Assembly: GCA_008668455.1 (NCBI GenBank)
Contig: RQCD01000175.1
Location: 1-25,450, forward strand
Reading direction: 5' to 3'
Length of the DNA: 25,450 nucleotides
Source: Clostridia bacterium
GTDB taxonomy: Bacteria; Bacillota; Clostridia; UBA1381
The position numbers and the translations under genes were made by a program. Each line of letters opens with the position of its first letter. Position 1 is the stretch's first letter. This document shows positions 6,677 to 14,894 of this stretch, one piece after another. The notes beneath the pieces are model-generated. The model was given only the letters and a program-made list of their open reading frames with translations. It had not been told where the DNA came from and ran no database searches.

Positions 6677-7045
6677 ATGCCGGAGCGAATCAAAAGGGTG
6701 ATCAGGCGGGGGATTTTCTTGCTTGCTGCCGGTTTTCTGTATGCAGTGATTGTACAGAAAACCGGGTGCGGCATCCCCTGCCTGTTTCGTTTACGCACAG
6801 GTCGGTTGTGTCCTGCCTGTGGAATTACGCGAATGTTTCTTGCGCTTGGCAGGCTGGATTTTCAAACGGCATTTCAGGAAAACCCGTTTATGCTCCTTAG
6901 TCTGCCTCTTTTGTTGTCCGCTTTTGCCGTACAGCTTTGGCGTTATCTCAAAACCGGTGAAAAAAAACTATATCCGGTTTGTCAATGGATTGGAATTTTA
7001 TTTATTGCCGGTGCAGTTGTGTTTGGAATTATGAGAAATCTATAA
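6677..7045 (+). CDS. DUF2752 domain membrane protein
   Basis: 122 residues with the DUF2752 signature CPACGITR (45-52), preceded by two more cysteines (C31, C35). Three membrane helices are predicted at about 11-27, 69-87 and 103-118. The four cysteines near the first loop could form a metal site or disulfides; the function is unknown. It starts 3 bases after the DUF4234 gene and has only a poor Shine-Dalgarno, so it is probably translated by coupling. The small membrane pair leads an operon with a wall hydrolase, so a role at the cell envelope is possible but not shown. Confidence 0.85.
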   Translation: MPERIKRVIRRGIFLLAAGFLYAVIVQKTGCGIPCLFRLRTGRLCPACGITRMFLALGRLDFQTAFQENPFMLLSLPLLLSAFAVQLWRYLKTGEKKLYPVCQWIGILFIAGAVVFGIMRNL

Positions 7046-7068
7046 ATAACAGAAATGGAGAAAAACAG

Positions 7069-8184
7069 ATGAAAAAAGCAGTGATTTTATGTCTGATTTT
7101 CAGCATGCTCCAGACGGTGGTTCATGCAGAATATGAATGGGCGAAAACAGCAGTGGATTATTGTGTGAAGAATGATATTCTGCACGGCATGGAGGACGGT
7201 GACCTGAACCTGGGCGGTACACTCACCCGGGAGCAGACTGCAACGCTGTTAGTTTCCACGTTTATGCCGGATTCCGTTTCGGGGGATAACCGGACAACAC
7301 AGTTTGCAGATATTTGGCAGGAACGATGGTCTGCTCCGTATATTGCGGTATTTCAGAATTATATGAAGAAAAAAGACCCGGTGTTCCGTCCGCAGGAGGC
7401 GGTTACCCGGGAGGAATTTTGTGCAGAATTAGTATTATGCTCCGGATTGACCGAGGGAAATATCCGAAACAGGAATATATTAGATGAAAATTTTTCCGAC
7501 GTAAAAAGCATTGATCCGGACTATAAAAAGCTTCTGTGCATTGCCGTAGAGCGCGGCTATATGCTGGGAAGCAATCAAAAGCTTGATCCGAAATCCAAGC
7601 TGACGCGCGCAGAGGCATGCTCGCTCATTTACCGCGTGATGCAGGCGAAAAAAGGGGAACGGCTGAATTTGGGTGTGATTCCGTCTGAAACACCGATGCT
7701 TGGTGCGGCACAGGTCAGTGTGGAGCAGGCGCGGCAATGGGCAGAAAAAAATAATGCCGCACAGCTCTTTCTTGACGCGGCAGAGCTTTACTGGAAATAC
7801 GGAGAGATAACCGGTATCCGTCCGGAGCTTTTATATGCGCAGGCGGCAAAGGAAACCGGATTCGGCCGCTATGGCGGTGCAGTGCTGCCGGAGCAGAATA
7901 ATTTTGCCGGTATCAAGGTTGCAGGAGCAACCGGAGATGAAACCTACGATCATGAAACCTTTGCAACCCAGGAGGACGGTGTGAGAGGGCATTTTAATCA
8001 TATGTGCGCCTATGTGGGGCTTACTCCGGTGGGTGAGCCGCATGGACGGTACTATTCTGTCAGCAAGATGGCATGGGCAGGCAGTATCCGGAATTTGGAG
8101 GATTTAGGCGGCAGATGGTGTCCGGATTTATATTACGGTTACAGTATTCTGCATCATTATGTAGAACCGATGATGGAGCAGTGA
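7069..8184 (+). CDS. SLH-domain protein with C-terminal glucosaminidase-like domain
   Basis: A secreted protein of 371 residues. The start at 7069 (GGAG about 8 bases upstream) opens a signal peptide, MKKAVILCLIFSMLQTVVHA, likely cut after residue 20. The longer frame from 6979 lies inside the previous gene and lacks a signal. Three SLH repeats follow (about 24-66, 80-123, 140-190; LTREQTATLLV, VTREEFCAELV and LTRAEACSLIY), which bind pyruvylated wall polymers. The C-terminal part (about 232-371) looks like a GH73/lysozyme-type peptidoglycan glucosaminidase: RPELLYAQAAKETGFGRYGG with E262 as candidate catalytic acid, then NNFAGIK and a Tyr/Trp-rich end. It probably remodels the wall from the surface layer. 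Its stop is one base from the ABC-F start. Confidence 0.85.
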   Translation: MKKAVILCLIFSMLQTVVHAEYEWAKTAVDYCVKNDILHGMEDGDLNLGGTLTREQTATLLVSTFMPDSVSGDNRTTQFADIWQERWSAPYIAVFQNYMKKKDPVFRPQEAVTREEFCAELVLCSGLTEGNIRNRNILDENFSDVKSIDPDYKKLLCIAVERGYMLGSNQKLDPKSKLTRAEACSLIYRVMQAKKGERLNLGVIPSETPMLGAAQVSVEQARQWAEKNNAAQLFLDAAELYWKYGEITGIRPELLYAQAAKETGFGRYGGAVLPEQNNFAGIKVAGATGDETYDHETFATQEDGVRGHFNHMCAYVGLTPVGEPHGRYYSVSKMAWAGSIRNLEDLGGRWCPDLYYGYSILHHYVEPMMEQ

Positions 8185-8185
8185 G

Positions 8186-10081
8186 ATGTTATTAAACGTA
8201 CACAATTTAAAGAAAATGTTTGCTGATGAGACGCTGTTTGACGGTGTGAGCTTTTCGGTGGACGATCATGATAAAATCGGCTTTGTCGGCGCAAACGGCG
8301 CAGGAAAGTCGACCCTGATCAAAATTTTATTGGGTGAAACGCCGTATGAGGCAGGGGAAATCTTTAAAAACCGGGAGGTCAAAATCGGGTATCTGGATCA
8401 GTATGCCTGCAATGATTCCGAAAAAACAGTCTGGGAGGAAACGCTGTCCGTTTATGATGATGTGGTGCGGATGGAACAGGAATTAGAGGAAATCCGCTGG
8501 GATATTGAGGAGGGACGCGGAGATTTGAACGCTCTGACGGAACGGCAGAACCGCCTTTCCGAACGGTTTGCCCAAAGAGACGGATTTCATTATCAAAGTC
8601 TTGTGCGTGCGTCTCTGATCGGACTGGGATTTTCCGAGGAGGATTTCAAAAAGCCGGTCAGCGTGCTGTCAGGTGGTCAAAAAACGAGAATTTCCCTGGG
8701 AAAGATCCTTTTGTCGGATGCAAATTTACTTTTCTTAGACGAGCCGACCAACCATTTAGACCTTGCATCAATTGAATGGCTGGAGGAATTTTTGTTAAAT
8801 TATCGCGGCGCATTTCTGATTGTTTCGCATGACCGATACTTTTTAGACCGCGTCACAAATAAAACCTTTGAGCTAAAATCAAAGCATTTTTACTCGATGA
8901 ACGGAAATTACAGCGCGTATGTCAAACAGCGTGAAATTGAGGAGCTGACCGCGGAGCGGAGGTATGAGAAAACCAGACAGGAAATCTCGCGGCTTGAGGG
9001 GATTGTGGAGCAGCAGCGGCGATGGAATCGGGAAAAGAATATCAAAACGGCGGAAAGCAAGCAAAAGGTGATCGACCGCTTAAAGGCAGAGCTGGTTGAG
9101 CCGGACGAAGAACCGGAGGAGACGGCATTTCATTTTCAGGCATTCCCCGGCGGCGGTCAGGATGTTTTAATCACCGAGCATTTAGGGAAAAGCTTTGATC
9201 AGAAGCCGCTTTTCCGAAATGTTGATCTGCATATTGTAAAGGGCGAAAAGATCTTTTTAGTTGGAGCAAATGGCTGCGGAAAGACTACACTGTTAAAAAT
9301 GATTTTAGGAGAACTGCCGGTGGACGAGGGGTCTGTGAAGATCGGTGCAAATACCTATTTAGGCTATTACGACCAGATTCAGGAGCATCTGCACACCGAA
9401 AAGACGATCTTAGACGAGGTTTGGGATGAATATCCCCAGATGACCCAAACGCAACTCCGAAACGCATTAGCGGCATTTTTATTTCGCGGCGAGGACGTAT
9501 ATAAGGAAATCAGGAAGCTGTCCGGCGGTGAACGGGCAAGGGTGGAATTGGTAAAGCTGATTTTAAAGGAGGTCAATTTTCTCCTGTTAGACGAGCCGAC
9601 CAACCATCTGGACTTAAATTCCAGAGAGGCGTTGGAAAAAGCGCTTTCGGAATATGATGGCACGCTCTTGGCAGTTTCGCACGACCGTTATTTTATGAAC
9701 CGCCTGGCAACGCGGATTATTCAGCTGACTCCAAACGGCGTGCAGATATTTGACGGTAATTACGACGATTATCTGAAAAAAATCCGGATCACAAAGCAGA
9801 CGGAGGAAAAGCCGGAAAAGGGGCTTGACTACCGCGAGCAAAAGCGGCTTGCAGCCGAAAAGAGAAAGCTTGAAAACAAGCTCGCCCGGACGGAGGAGCA
9901 GATTGAGGCAACAGAGGCAGAAATTGAAGCGCTCAATGCCCAAATGGAACAGCCGGAGCTTGCGTTAGATTATGTAAAAATTTCCGAGCTCTCGGAGATT
10001 TTGGCAAAAAAAACAGGGGAATTGGAAGCATTCTATGAGGTGTGGGAGAAAACGCATCTGGAATTGGAGGAATACGAATGA
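8186..10081 (+). CDS. ABC-F family ATPase
   Basis: 631 residues with two nucleotide-binding domains and no membrane helices, so a soluble ABC-F protein acting on the ribosome and not a transporter. Domain 1: Walker A GANGAGKST (35-43), signature LSGGQKTR (161-168), Walker B LLFLDEP (181-187), H-loop SHDR (214-217). A charged linker (about 236-320) should reach the tRNA P-site. Domain 2: Walker A GANGCGKTT (360-368), signature LSGGERAR (445-452), Walker B LLLDEP (466-471). A coiled-coil tail (about 548-628) resembles Uup/YdiF-type members. The housekeeping neighbourhood and absence of an antibiotic-type leader next to it favour ribosome rescue over resistance, but substrate class cannot be decided here. 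The 3' end overlaps dtd by four bases. Confidence 0.93.
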   Translation: MLLNVHNLKKMFADETLFDGVSFSVDDHDKIGFVGANGAGKSTLIKILLGETPYEAGEIFKNREVKIGYLDQYACNDSEKTVWEETLSVYDDVVRMEQELEEIRWDIEEGRGDLNALTERQNRLSERFAQRDGFHYQSLVRASLIGLGFSEEDFKKPVSVLSGGQKTRISLGKILLSDANLLFLDEPTNHLDLASIEWLEEFLLNYRGAFLIVSHDRYFLDRVTNKTFELKSKHFYSMNGNYSAYVKQREIEELTAERRYEKTRQEISRLEGIVEQQRRWNREKNIKTAESKQKVIDRLKAELVEPDEEPEETAFHFQAFPGGGQDVLITEHLGKSFDQKPLFRNVDLHIVKGEKIFLVGANGCGKTTLLKMILGELPVDEGSVKIGANTYLGYYDQIQEHLHTEKTILDEVWDEYPQMTQTQLRNALAAFLFRGEDVYKEIRKLSGGERARVELVKLILKEVNFLLLDEPTNHLDLNSREALEKALSEYDGTLLAVSHDRYFMNRLATRIIQLTPNGVQIFDGNYDDYLKKIRITKQTEEKPEKGLDYREQKRLAAEKRKLENKLARTEEQIEATEAEIEALNAQMEQPELALDYVKISELSEILAKKTGELEAFYEVWEKTHLELEEYE

Positions 10082-10524
10082 GAGCAGTGGTACAGCGTGT
10101 CCGCCATGCAAGCGTGACGGTGGAGCGTGAGACAATCGGAAAAATTGACGAGGGACTTTTAGTGTTTTTGGGAGTGTCGGACGAGGACACCGAAAAGGAC
10201 GCGGAATATCTTGCCGATAAAATCTGCGGACTGCGGATTTTTGAGGAAAATGAAAAGATGAACTTAGATGTTTCGGCTGTGGGCGGCTCGGTGCTGATCG
10301 TTTCCCAGTTTACCCTGTTCGGAGACTGCCGGAAGGGCAGACGTCCAAGCTTTGACCAGGCAGGAAAACCGGAGCATGCAAACCGCCTTTATGAATATAT
10401 GATCGAATACTGCAAGCAAAAGGGAATCCACACAGAGCACGGCAGCTTTGGAGCGGATATGCAGGTGGAGCTGTTAAATGACGGACCGGTTACATTGTTA
10501 TTGGATAGTAAAAAGCTTTTCTAA
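10078..10524 (+). CDS. dtd: D-aminoacyl-tRNA deacylase
   Basis: Dtd hydrolyses D-aminoacyl-tRNA (and glycyl-tRNA(Ala)), protecting translation from wrong amino acids. 148 residues, normal length. The two family motifs that form the dimeric active site are present: SQFTLFGD (76-83) and NDGPVT (134-139). The start at 10078 is chosen over the in-frame 10042 because the protein then begins with the conserved MRAVVQRV and has GGAGG about 8 bases upstream. It overlaps the ABC-F stop as ATGA. In many Firmicutes dtd follows relA; here it follows an ABC-F gene, so both partners are linked to ribosome fidelity. A strong terminator follows. Confidence 0.96.
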   Translation: MRAVVQRVRHASVTVERETIGKIDEGLLVFLGVSDEDTEKDAEYLADKICGLRIFEENEKMNLDVSAVGGSVLIVSQFTLFGDCRKGRRPSFDQAGKPEHANRLYEYMIEYCKQKGIHTEHGSFGADMQVELLNDGPVTLLLDSKKLF

Positions 10525-10563
10525 AAAAATTGCTTTCGGAATTTTCTCCGAAAGCAATTTTTT
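10523..10563. terminator. Bidirectional intrinsic terminator between dtd and the AraC-type gene
   Basis: AAATTGCTTTCGGA (10527-10540) pairs perfectly with TCCGAAAGCAATTT (10547-10560), a 14-bp stem with a 6-base loop. T-runs exist on both strands (10558-10563 on plus; complement of 10523-10529 on minus). It serves both convergent genes, whose stops are only 37 bases apart. Confidence 0.92.
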
Positions 10564-12751
10564 AATGCTTTTGTTTTAAGTAGTCCCCCGCCGACATTCC
10601 AGCATATTTCATAAAGCTGCGGGAGAGAGCGGCGCTGGAGTTACAGCCGACGGCAAGTGCAACATCCTTAATTTTCAGATTTGGGTTCTGATCAAGCATT
10701 TCTCTTGCTTTCTGGAAACGGTAGTGCATGAGATAATCCTTAAAGTTTTGCCCCACCAGCTGCTTAAACAGGCGGCTGGTATGCTCAATAGAGAAATTCA
10801 TATGCTCTGCAAGCTCCAAAAGAGAAATATCACTGGTATAATGCTCATCAATATAGGTGGTCATTGTTTCCTTGTTGCGCTGATCCATTCCTGCCTGCTG
10901 GGAGCGGACAGTTTTTGTAATTTCGGATAGTAGCGCATTCATTTTATCTAAAAGCTCCTGCGGCTTGGTGCAGGATTTTAATTCCAGATAAAGAATCATA
11001 TCCTCCGGAAAGAAATCGCTGGCTTTTTTCGAAAGTGCGAAAAAGATACGGTTCAGGGTCGAGGTGAACATAAAGATAAACTGCGAAAACTGTTCCTCGG
11101 AAAACGGCTTGTGAAAAAAATTAGTTGCCACTAAGCTGTAAACCGCATTGGAAAGCGCCTGTGTGTTCCCGTTTACCACAGCCTCAATAATAGATGCCTC
11201 CACATCAAACGGATAGTAGAGACTGTTTCCTTGCAGATTTTTCAGGTCCTCTGGCGTGCAGAGCATAGAATACTGCATGCCGTAGACATGATTCTCCGAC
11301 AGGTTTAAAGCGGCAGAAAAGGATTCGTCAATATGAGCCAAGCCCTCCACAGCTGTTCCGACTGATGCAAACAGATTGATTCCGGTATCATTTCCGAACT
11401 GGAGCAGAAAGCGGTGGAGATCGCGCTTGAAGCTCTCGTAGCTGCTGATTGCGGCAATTAAAGCATGCCGGCGCGCATCCAAATCTAAAATCCGGAAAAA
11501 TGCATACCCGGAAAAATGCTCTGAAAAGGTTGTGTCCACCGTTTCTTTTAACACAATCAGGCTTTCCGACTGATTTGAAAGCTCCTCATAGTCGGTATAT
11601 TCCACCAAGGCAGTGACATAGGTTCTTTCCGCTAAATATGTTCCGTATTTCCGGAGCTGTGCATGCATGTTTTCCTCCGGCAGAATACCGTAGAGCATAT
11701 CCTTTAGAATGGTTTTTTCCAGAGGCATTTTGTATTCTGTCAGCATTGCCGTCAGCTCGGTGTTGCTTTGCGTCAGTGAGGTAAGCTTGTTTTTGATATA
11801 ATCAAATTCGTTTTGATCCTTGGAAGGGCGGCGGTTGTCAATTGCATTTAAAAGGTTTTCAATCGGCGCATAGCTTTTTCGGGTCAGCGAATACATCACA
11901 AAAAGCCCTAAGGTCAGACAGCCGATCAGCGTGACAAAAAGAAGAATAAACCGTCCGGTCAGCTGTGCATGATAGGATTTTTGCGGAATGATATAATAAT
12001 AATGGAGTGTTCCTAAAAATCCTGCGGCGCGTGACTCCTTTGTAAAGACGTTCTGACGTCTGATTTTTTCATGATTCAAAAGCGCCTGCACCAGCTCGTC
12101 CGGGGTGGAGGCGGATGCATAAAGGAGCGTGTTGTCTGCCATCATAACAAACTGCATGTCCGAAACCGTCAGCAGATCGGCAAGCGGAATGGAGATAATG
12201 GTGTAAAGCGGATTGGAAAAGCCCTCCTTGGTGCAGTTTATCATAGTCAGAATGCTGTTATGGTAATCACTTGACACAACATATTGTATAGAAGAATCAC
12301 TTCCCGCATAAGCTAAAGCCTTCAGATTTTTAAATTCCTGATCGGTAATGCCGACAGATTTTGCAAAATAGGAGCTGTTCATAGAGGAATTAGAGCAGAT
12401 AAGGCTGGGATCCTCCTCATGCTGCACGGCAACAATTGCCTCGCGTGACGGCAGGGCGATGGAGGAATGCAGAAAGCTTTGCACAAAGGTACGGTTATAA
12501 TAATCCGGTGCATGCTCGTTTGCATAGCTCATGACGTAGTTGCTTTTCCGGATCATGGTGAGCGTATCCATTGATTTTGCGATGCAGCTGTCCACATATC
12601 CGGCAGTCTGCGAAAGCATTGCCTGCGAAGTGCTGTTAAATTCTGTCCGGACGATCCGGAGCGTAAAGGCATAGGTAATAATTGCAAAGATCAGCGTATA
12701 CCCCAGACAAACAATTAAATTGTTTCTTAAAAGCTTTTTAAAGTAAGACAC
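10562..12751 (-). CDS. AraC-family regulator with membrane-bound extracellular sensor
   Basis: 729 residues. A cytoplasmic stub, helix 1 (about 11-33), an extracellular sensor region (about 34-265, probably Cache-like), helix 2 (267-289), a cytoplasmic region (about 290-620), and a C-terminal AraC double HTH domain (about 630-729; DISLLELAEHMNFS and LKIKDVALAVGCNS are the two recognition segments). Such one-component sensors read extracellular oligosaccharides or their ligand-bound binding proteins and switch on the neighbouring transport genes. The start is GTG at 12751, supported by GGAGGT 8 bases upstream; no ATG lies at the family N-terminus. It is divergent from the LplB/YtcP/LipO-type importer, which is the likely target. 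No phosphoacceptor receiver domain is seen, so it needs no partner kinase. Confidence 0.9.
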   Translation of the reverse strand: MSYFKKLLRNNLIVCLGYTLIFAIITYAFTLRIVRTEFNSTSQAMLSQTAGYVDSCIAKSMDTLTMIRKSNYVMSYANEHAPDYYNRTFVQSFLHSSIALPSREAIVAVQHEEDPSLICSNSSMNSSYFAKSVGITDQEFKNLKALAYAGSDSSIQYVVSSDYHNSILTMINCTKEGFSNPLYTIISIPLADLLTVSDMQFVMMADNTLLYASASTPDELVQALLNHEKIRRQNVFTKESRAAGFLGTLHYYYIIPQKSYHAQLTGRFILLFVTLIGCLTLGLFVMYSLTRKSYAPIENLLNAIDNRRPSKDQNEFDYIKNKLTSLTQSNTELTAMLTEYKMPLEKTILKDMLYGILPEENMHAQLRKYGTYLAERTYVTALVEYTDYEELSNQSESLIVLKETVDTTFSEHFSGYAFFRILDLDARRHALIAAISSYESFKRDLHRFLLQFGNDTGINLFASVGTAVEGLAHIDESFSAALNLSENHVYGMQYSMLCTPEDLKNLQGNSLYYPFDVEASIIEAVVNGNTQALSNAVYSLVATNFFHKPFSEEQFSQFIFMFTSTLNRIFFALSKKASDFFPEDMILYLELKSCTKPQELLDKMNALLSEITKTVRSQQAGMDQRNKETMTTYIDEHYTSDISLLELAEHMNFSIEHTSRLFKQLVGQNFKDYLMHYRFQKAREMLDQNPNLKIKDVALAVGCNSSAALSRSFMKYAGMSAGDYLKQKH

Positions 12752-12780
12752 AAAAAAGCACCTCCAAATATCTTATTCTC

Positions 12781-12809
12781 ATTATATCATTTTTAGAACT
12801 AAAAATCAA
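12781..12809 (-). promoter_or_regulatory. Sigma-A promoter of the AraC-type regulator gene
   Basis: On the minus strand -10 TATAAT (complement of 12781-12786) is perfect, and 17 bases upstream -35 TTGATT (complement of 12804-12809) matches four of six. The spacer contains the 18-base palindrome described separately. Confidence 0.7.
12789..12806. promoter_or_regulatory. Palindrome in the AraC gene promoter, candidate operator
   Basis: ATTTTTAG (12789-12796), two bases, CTAAAAAT (12799-12806): a perfect 8-bp inverted repeat filling the region between -35 and -10 of the minus-strand promoter. A protein bound here would block RNA polymerase. AraC proteins usually bind direct repeats, so a different dimeric repressor is also possible. 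Confidence 0.45.
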
Positions 12810-12815
12810 TCCAAC

Positions 12816-12857
12816 TTTGCTATCATTTTTTGATATCGGACACGAAAATTTAGCAAA
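12816..12857. repeat. Spaced inverted repeat in the araC-importer intergenic region
   Basis: TTTGCTA (12816-12822) and TAGCAAA (12851-12857) are perfect inverse complements 28 bases apart. Between them TATCA/TGATA (12821-12835) forms a further 5-bp inverted repeat overlapping the first arm. The region lies about 80-125 bases upstream of the expected importer start, where activators bind. Function is inferred from position only. Confidence 0.3.
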
Positions 12858-12904
12858 TTCCACAAGAATCTCAAAAAATAGCGTCTTAAATCAAATATTG
12901 TTTC

Positions 12905-12934
12905 TTGCTTTTCCTGTGTAATCTGTGCTATAAT
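12905..12934 (+). promoter_or_regulatory. Extended -10 promoter of the importer genes
   Basis: TGCTATAAT (12926-12934) is a perfect -10 with the extended TGn element. A weak -35 TTGCTT (12905-12910, three of six) lies 18 bases upstream. The poor -35 suits a promoter that needs an activator. Distance from the -10 to the start codon at 12959 is 24 bases. Confidence 0.7.
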
Positions 12935-12958
12935 TGTTTGTGTAAGGAGGTAGGCTTT

Positions 12959-13912
12959 ATGAAAAATGACCGAACGCTCATGCAGCAGAGCCTAAGAAAG
13001 GAACGGAACAGATTACTGAAACGGGATCTGCTTCGGGATAGACAGCTATATATTATGCTGATACCGTTTTTGCTTTACTACATATTCTTTTTCTATTATC
13101 CGATGTATGGAATCCAGATTGCATTCCGGGACTACAAGCCGTTTGTCGGAATATGGAAAAGCCCGTGGGTAGGACTAAAGCATTTCAGAAATTTTTTTGC
13201 AAGTCCCTATGCAGTCCGGACAATCCGGAACACGTTTTTAATCAGCTTTTATTCAATGCTCTTTACATTTCCGGCAACGGTAATTTTAGCGCTTCTGATG
13301 AATGAGCTGAAGAATAAAGTATTCAAAACGGCGGTACAAACAGTTTCTTACCTCCCGTACTTTATTTCCACAGTGGTTGTGGCAGGCTTAGTCGTAAGCT
13401 TTTTATCACCGACAGCCGGCATTGTCAATGTCATGCTGGAAAAGCTGGGAATGGAGAGAATCTATTTTCTGACCAAGCCGGAGTATTTCCGGAGCATTAT
13501 CGTCATTATGGGCGGCTGGCAGGGAATCGGCTTTGGAACGATTATTTATTCCTCCGCGCTCTGCTCGATTGACGCAGAGCTATACGAGGCAGCATCGATT
13601 GACGGTGCAGGAAGATGGAAAAAGATGATCAGCATTACTCTGCCGTGCATTATGCCGACGGTTGCTATCATGCTGATTATCCGGATGGGAAGTCTTTTAT
13701 CGGTTGGCGCGGATTCAATCCTGTTGTTATATCAGCCGATCACCTATGAAACCGGTGATGTAATTTCCACCTTTGTATACCGTACCGGTCTTGTGGATAA
13801 CAATTATTCCTATGCAACGGCGGTGGATCTGTTAAACGGTGTGATTGCTTTGATCTTGGTTGCGGCTTCCAACTTTATATCGAAAAAGATCAGCGACATC
13901 GGAATCGTGTAA
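12959..13912 (+). CDS. Sugar ABC transporter permease, LplB type
   Basis: 317 residues. An N-terminal helix (about 31-53) is followed by the transmembrane core (helices about 91-114, 130-150, 178-200, 230-254, 290-308). The EAA loop that contacts the ATPase is EAASIDGAG (210-218), within the usual longer motif ending in TLP. This is one half of a heterodimeric permease of the CUT1 kind found with YtcP and LipO proteins. The start at 12959 is chosen because AAGGAGG lies 8 bases upstream; the longer frame from 12905 overlaps the promoter. Likely substrates are oligosaccharides from plant or host polymers, but the sequence does not tell which. The second permease starts 13 bases after its stop. 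Probably activated by the divergent AraC-type regulator. Confidence 0.9.
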   Translation: MKNDRTLMQQSLRKERNRLLKRDLLRDRQLYIMLIPFLLYYIFFFYYPMYGIQIAFRDYKPFVGIWKSPWVGLKHFRNFFASPYAVRTIRNTFLISFYSMLFTFPATVILALLMNELKNKVFKTAVQTVSYLPYFISTVVVAGLVVSFLSPTAGIVNVMLEKLGMERIYFLTKPEYFRSIIVIMGGWQGIGFGTIIYSSALCSIDAELYEAASIDGAGRWKKMISITLPCIMPTVAIMLIIRMGSLLSVGADSILLLYQPITYETGDVISTFVYRTGLVDNNYSYATAVDLLNGVIALILVAASNFISKKISDIGIV

Positions 13913-13925
13913 AGGGGGAATTGGA

Positions 13926-14801
13926 ATGAAAATCAAAAAAAGCGCTGGCGAATGGGTGTTTGATATTGCCAACATTCTATTAATGCTATTGATCGTGTTT
14001 GTAACGCTTTATCCGCTGTGGTACGTTCTGATTGCGTCCTTAAGCCGCGGTATTGCGGTAACAAACGGCGAGGTAACCTGGTGGGTGAGGGATTTCTGCC
14101 TGGACGCATACACACAGCTGTTTAAAATGAAAAATATCTGGACGGCATACGGAAACACCGTTTTCTATGCGGTGGCAGGAACATTTATTAATGTTGCACT
14201 GACAACTCTGGGCGCATATGCGCTTTCTAAAACAAGACTGCGCGGAAGAAAGCTTATTACTTATTTTATTCTGGTCAGTATGTGGTTCAATCCGGGCATG
14301 ATGCCGACTTATCTGTGCCTGAGAAATCTGAACCTTTTGGATAAACGGCTGGGTATTTTGATTTTGGGCGCTGTGCAGACCTATTATGTAATTCTGATGA
14401 GAACCTTTTTCGAGTCCATTCCGGATTCCATGGAGGAGGCGGCAAAGCTGGACGGCGCGTCCGACTTTCAGGTTCTCTGGGATGTCTACCTGCCGCTCTC
14501 CACAGCATCCTTAGTAACAATTGCACTTTACTATTTCGTGGTACGCTGGAATTCCTATCTTTGGGCAATGATTATCTTAAAAGACCCGAACAAGATTCCG
14601 CTGCAAGTGCTTTTGAAAAAGTTTGTTGTAGAAATGACGGCAAATAACAGTGAGCTGGGAACGATTGACTATAGCGTGACATCGCGTGAAACAACGATTT
14701 ACGCAACCATTATGATCTCAATTCTGCCCATGATCATTATTTATCCCTTTATTCAGAAATTCTTTGTAAAGGGCATTATGATCGGAGCAGTAAAGGGGTA
14801 A
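13926..14801 (+). CDS. Sugar ABC transporter permease, YtcP type
   Basis: 291 residues with about six membrane helices (near 14-37, 75-100, 110-128, 143-160, 195-215, 257-277). The ATPase contact loop EEAAKLDGAS (170-179) has the conserved glycine. It ends with the FVKGIMIGAVKG tail that is common in this subfamily. The start at 13926 is preferred because GGGGG lies about 8 bases upstream and the protein then begins with a normal cytoplasmic stub; the longer frame overlaps the previous permease. It pairs with the LplB-type permease to form the channel. No ATPase gene is present in the locus. Confidence 0.9.
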   Translation: MKIKKSAGEWVFDIANILLMLLIVFVTLYPLWYVLIASLSRGIAVTNGEVTWWVRDFCLDAYTQLFKMKNIWTAYGNTVFYAVAGTFINVALTTLGAYALSKTRLRGRKLITYFILVSMWFNPGMMPTYLCLRNLNLLDKRLGILILGAVQTYYVILMRTFFESIPDSMEEAAKLDGASDFQVLWDVYLPLSTASLVTIALYYFVVRWNSYLWAMIILKDPNKIPLQVLLKKFVVEMTANNSELGTIDYSVTSRETTIYATIMISILPMIIIYPFIQKFFVKGIMIGAVKG

Positions 14802-14894
14802 ACGGGACAATCCCTCAAAGCTTTGCAGAATCTTAATTAAGCAGATCAGCCGTTGAAATCCTATAGACGGCAAAAAATAAAGGAGGAAATGAAA

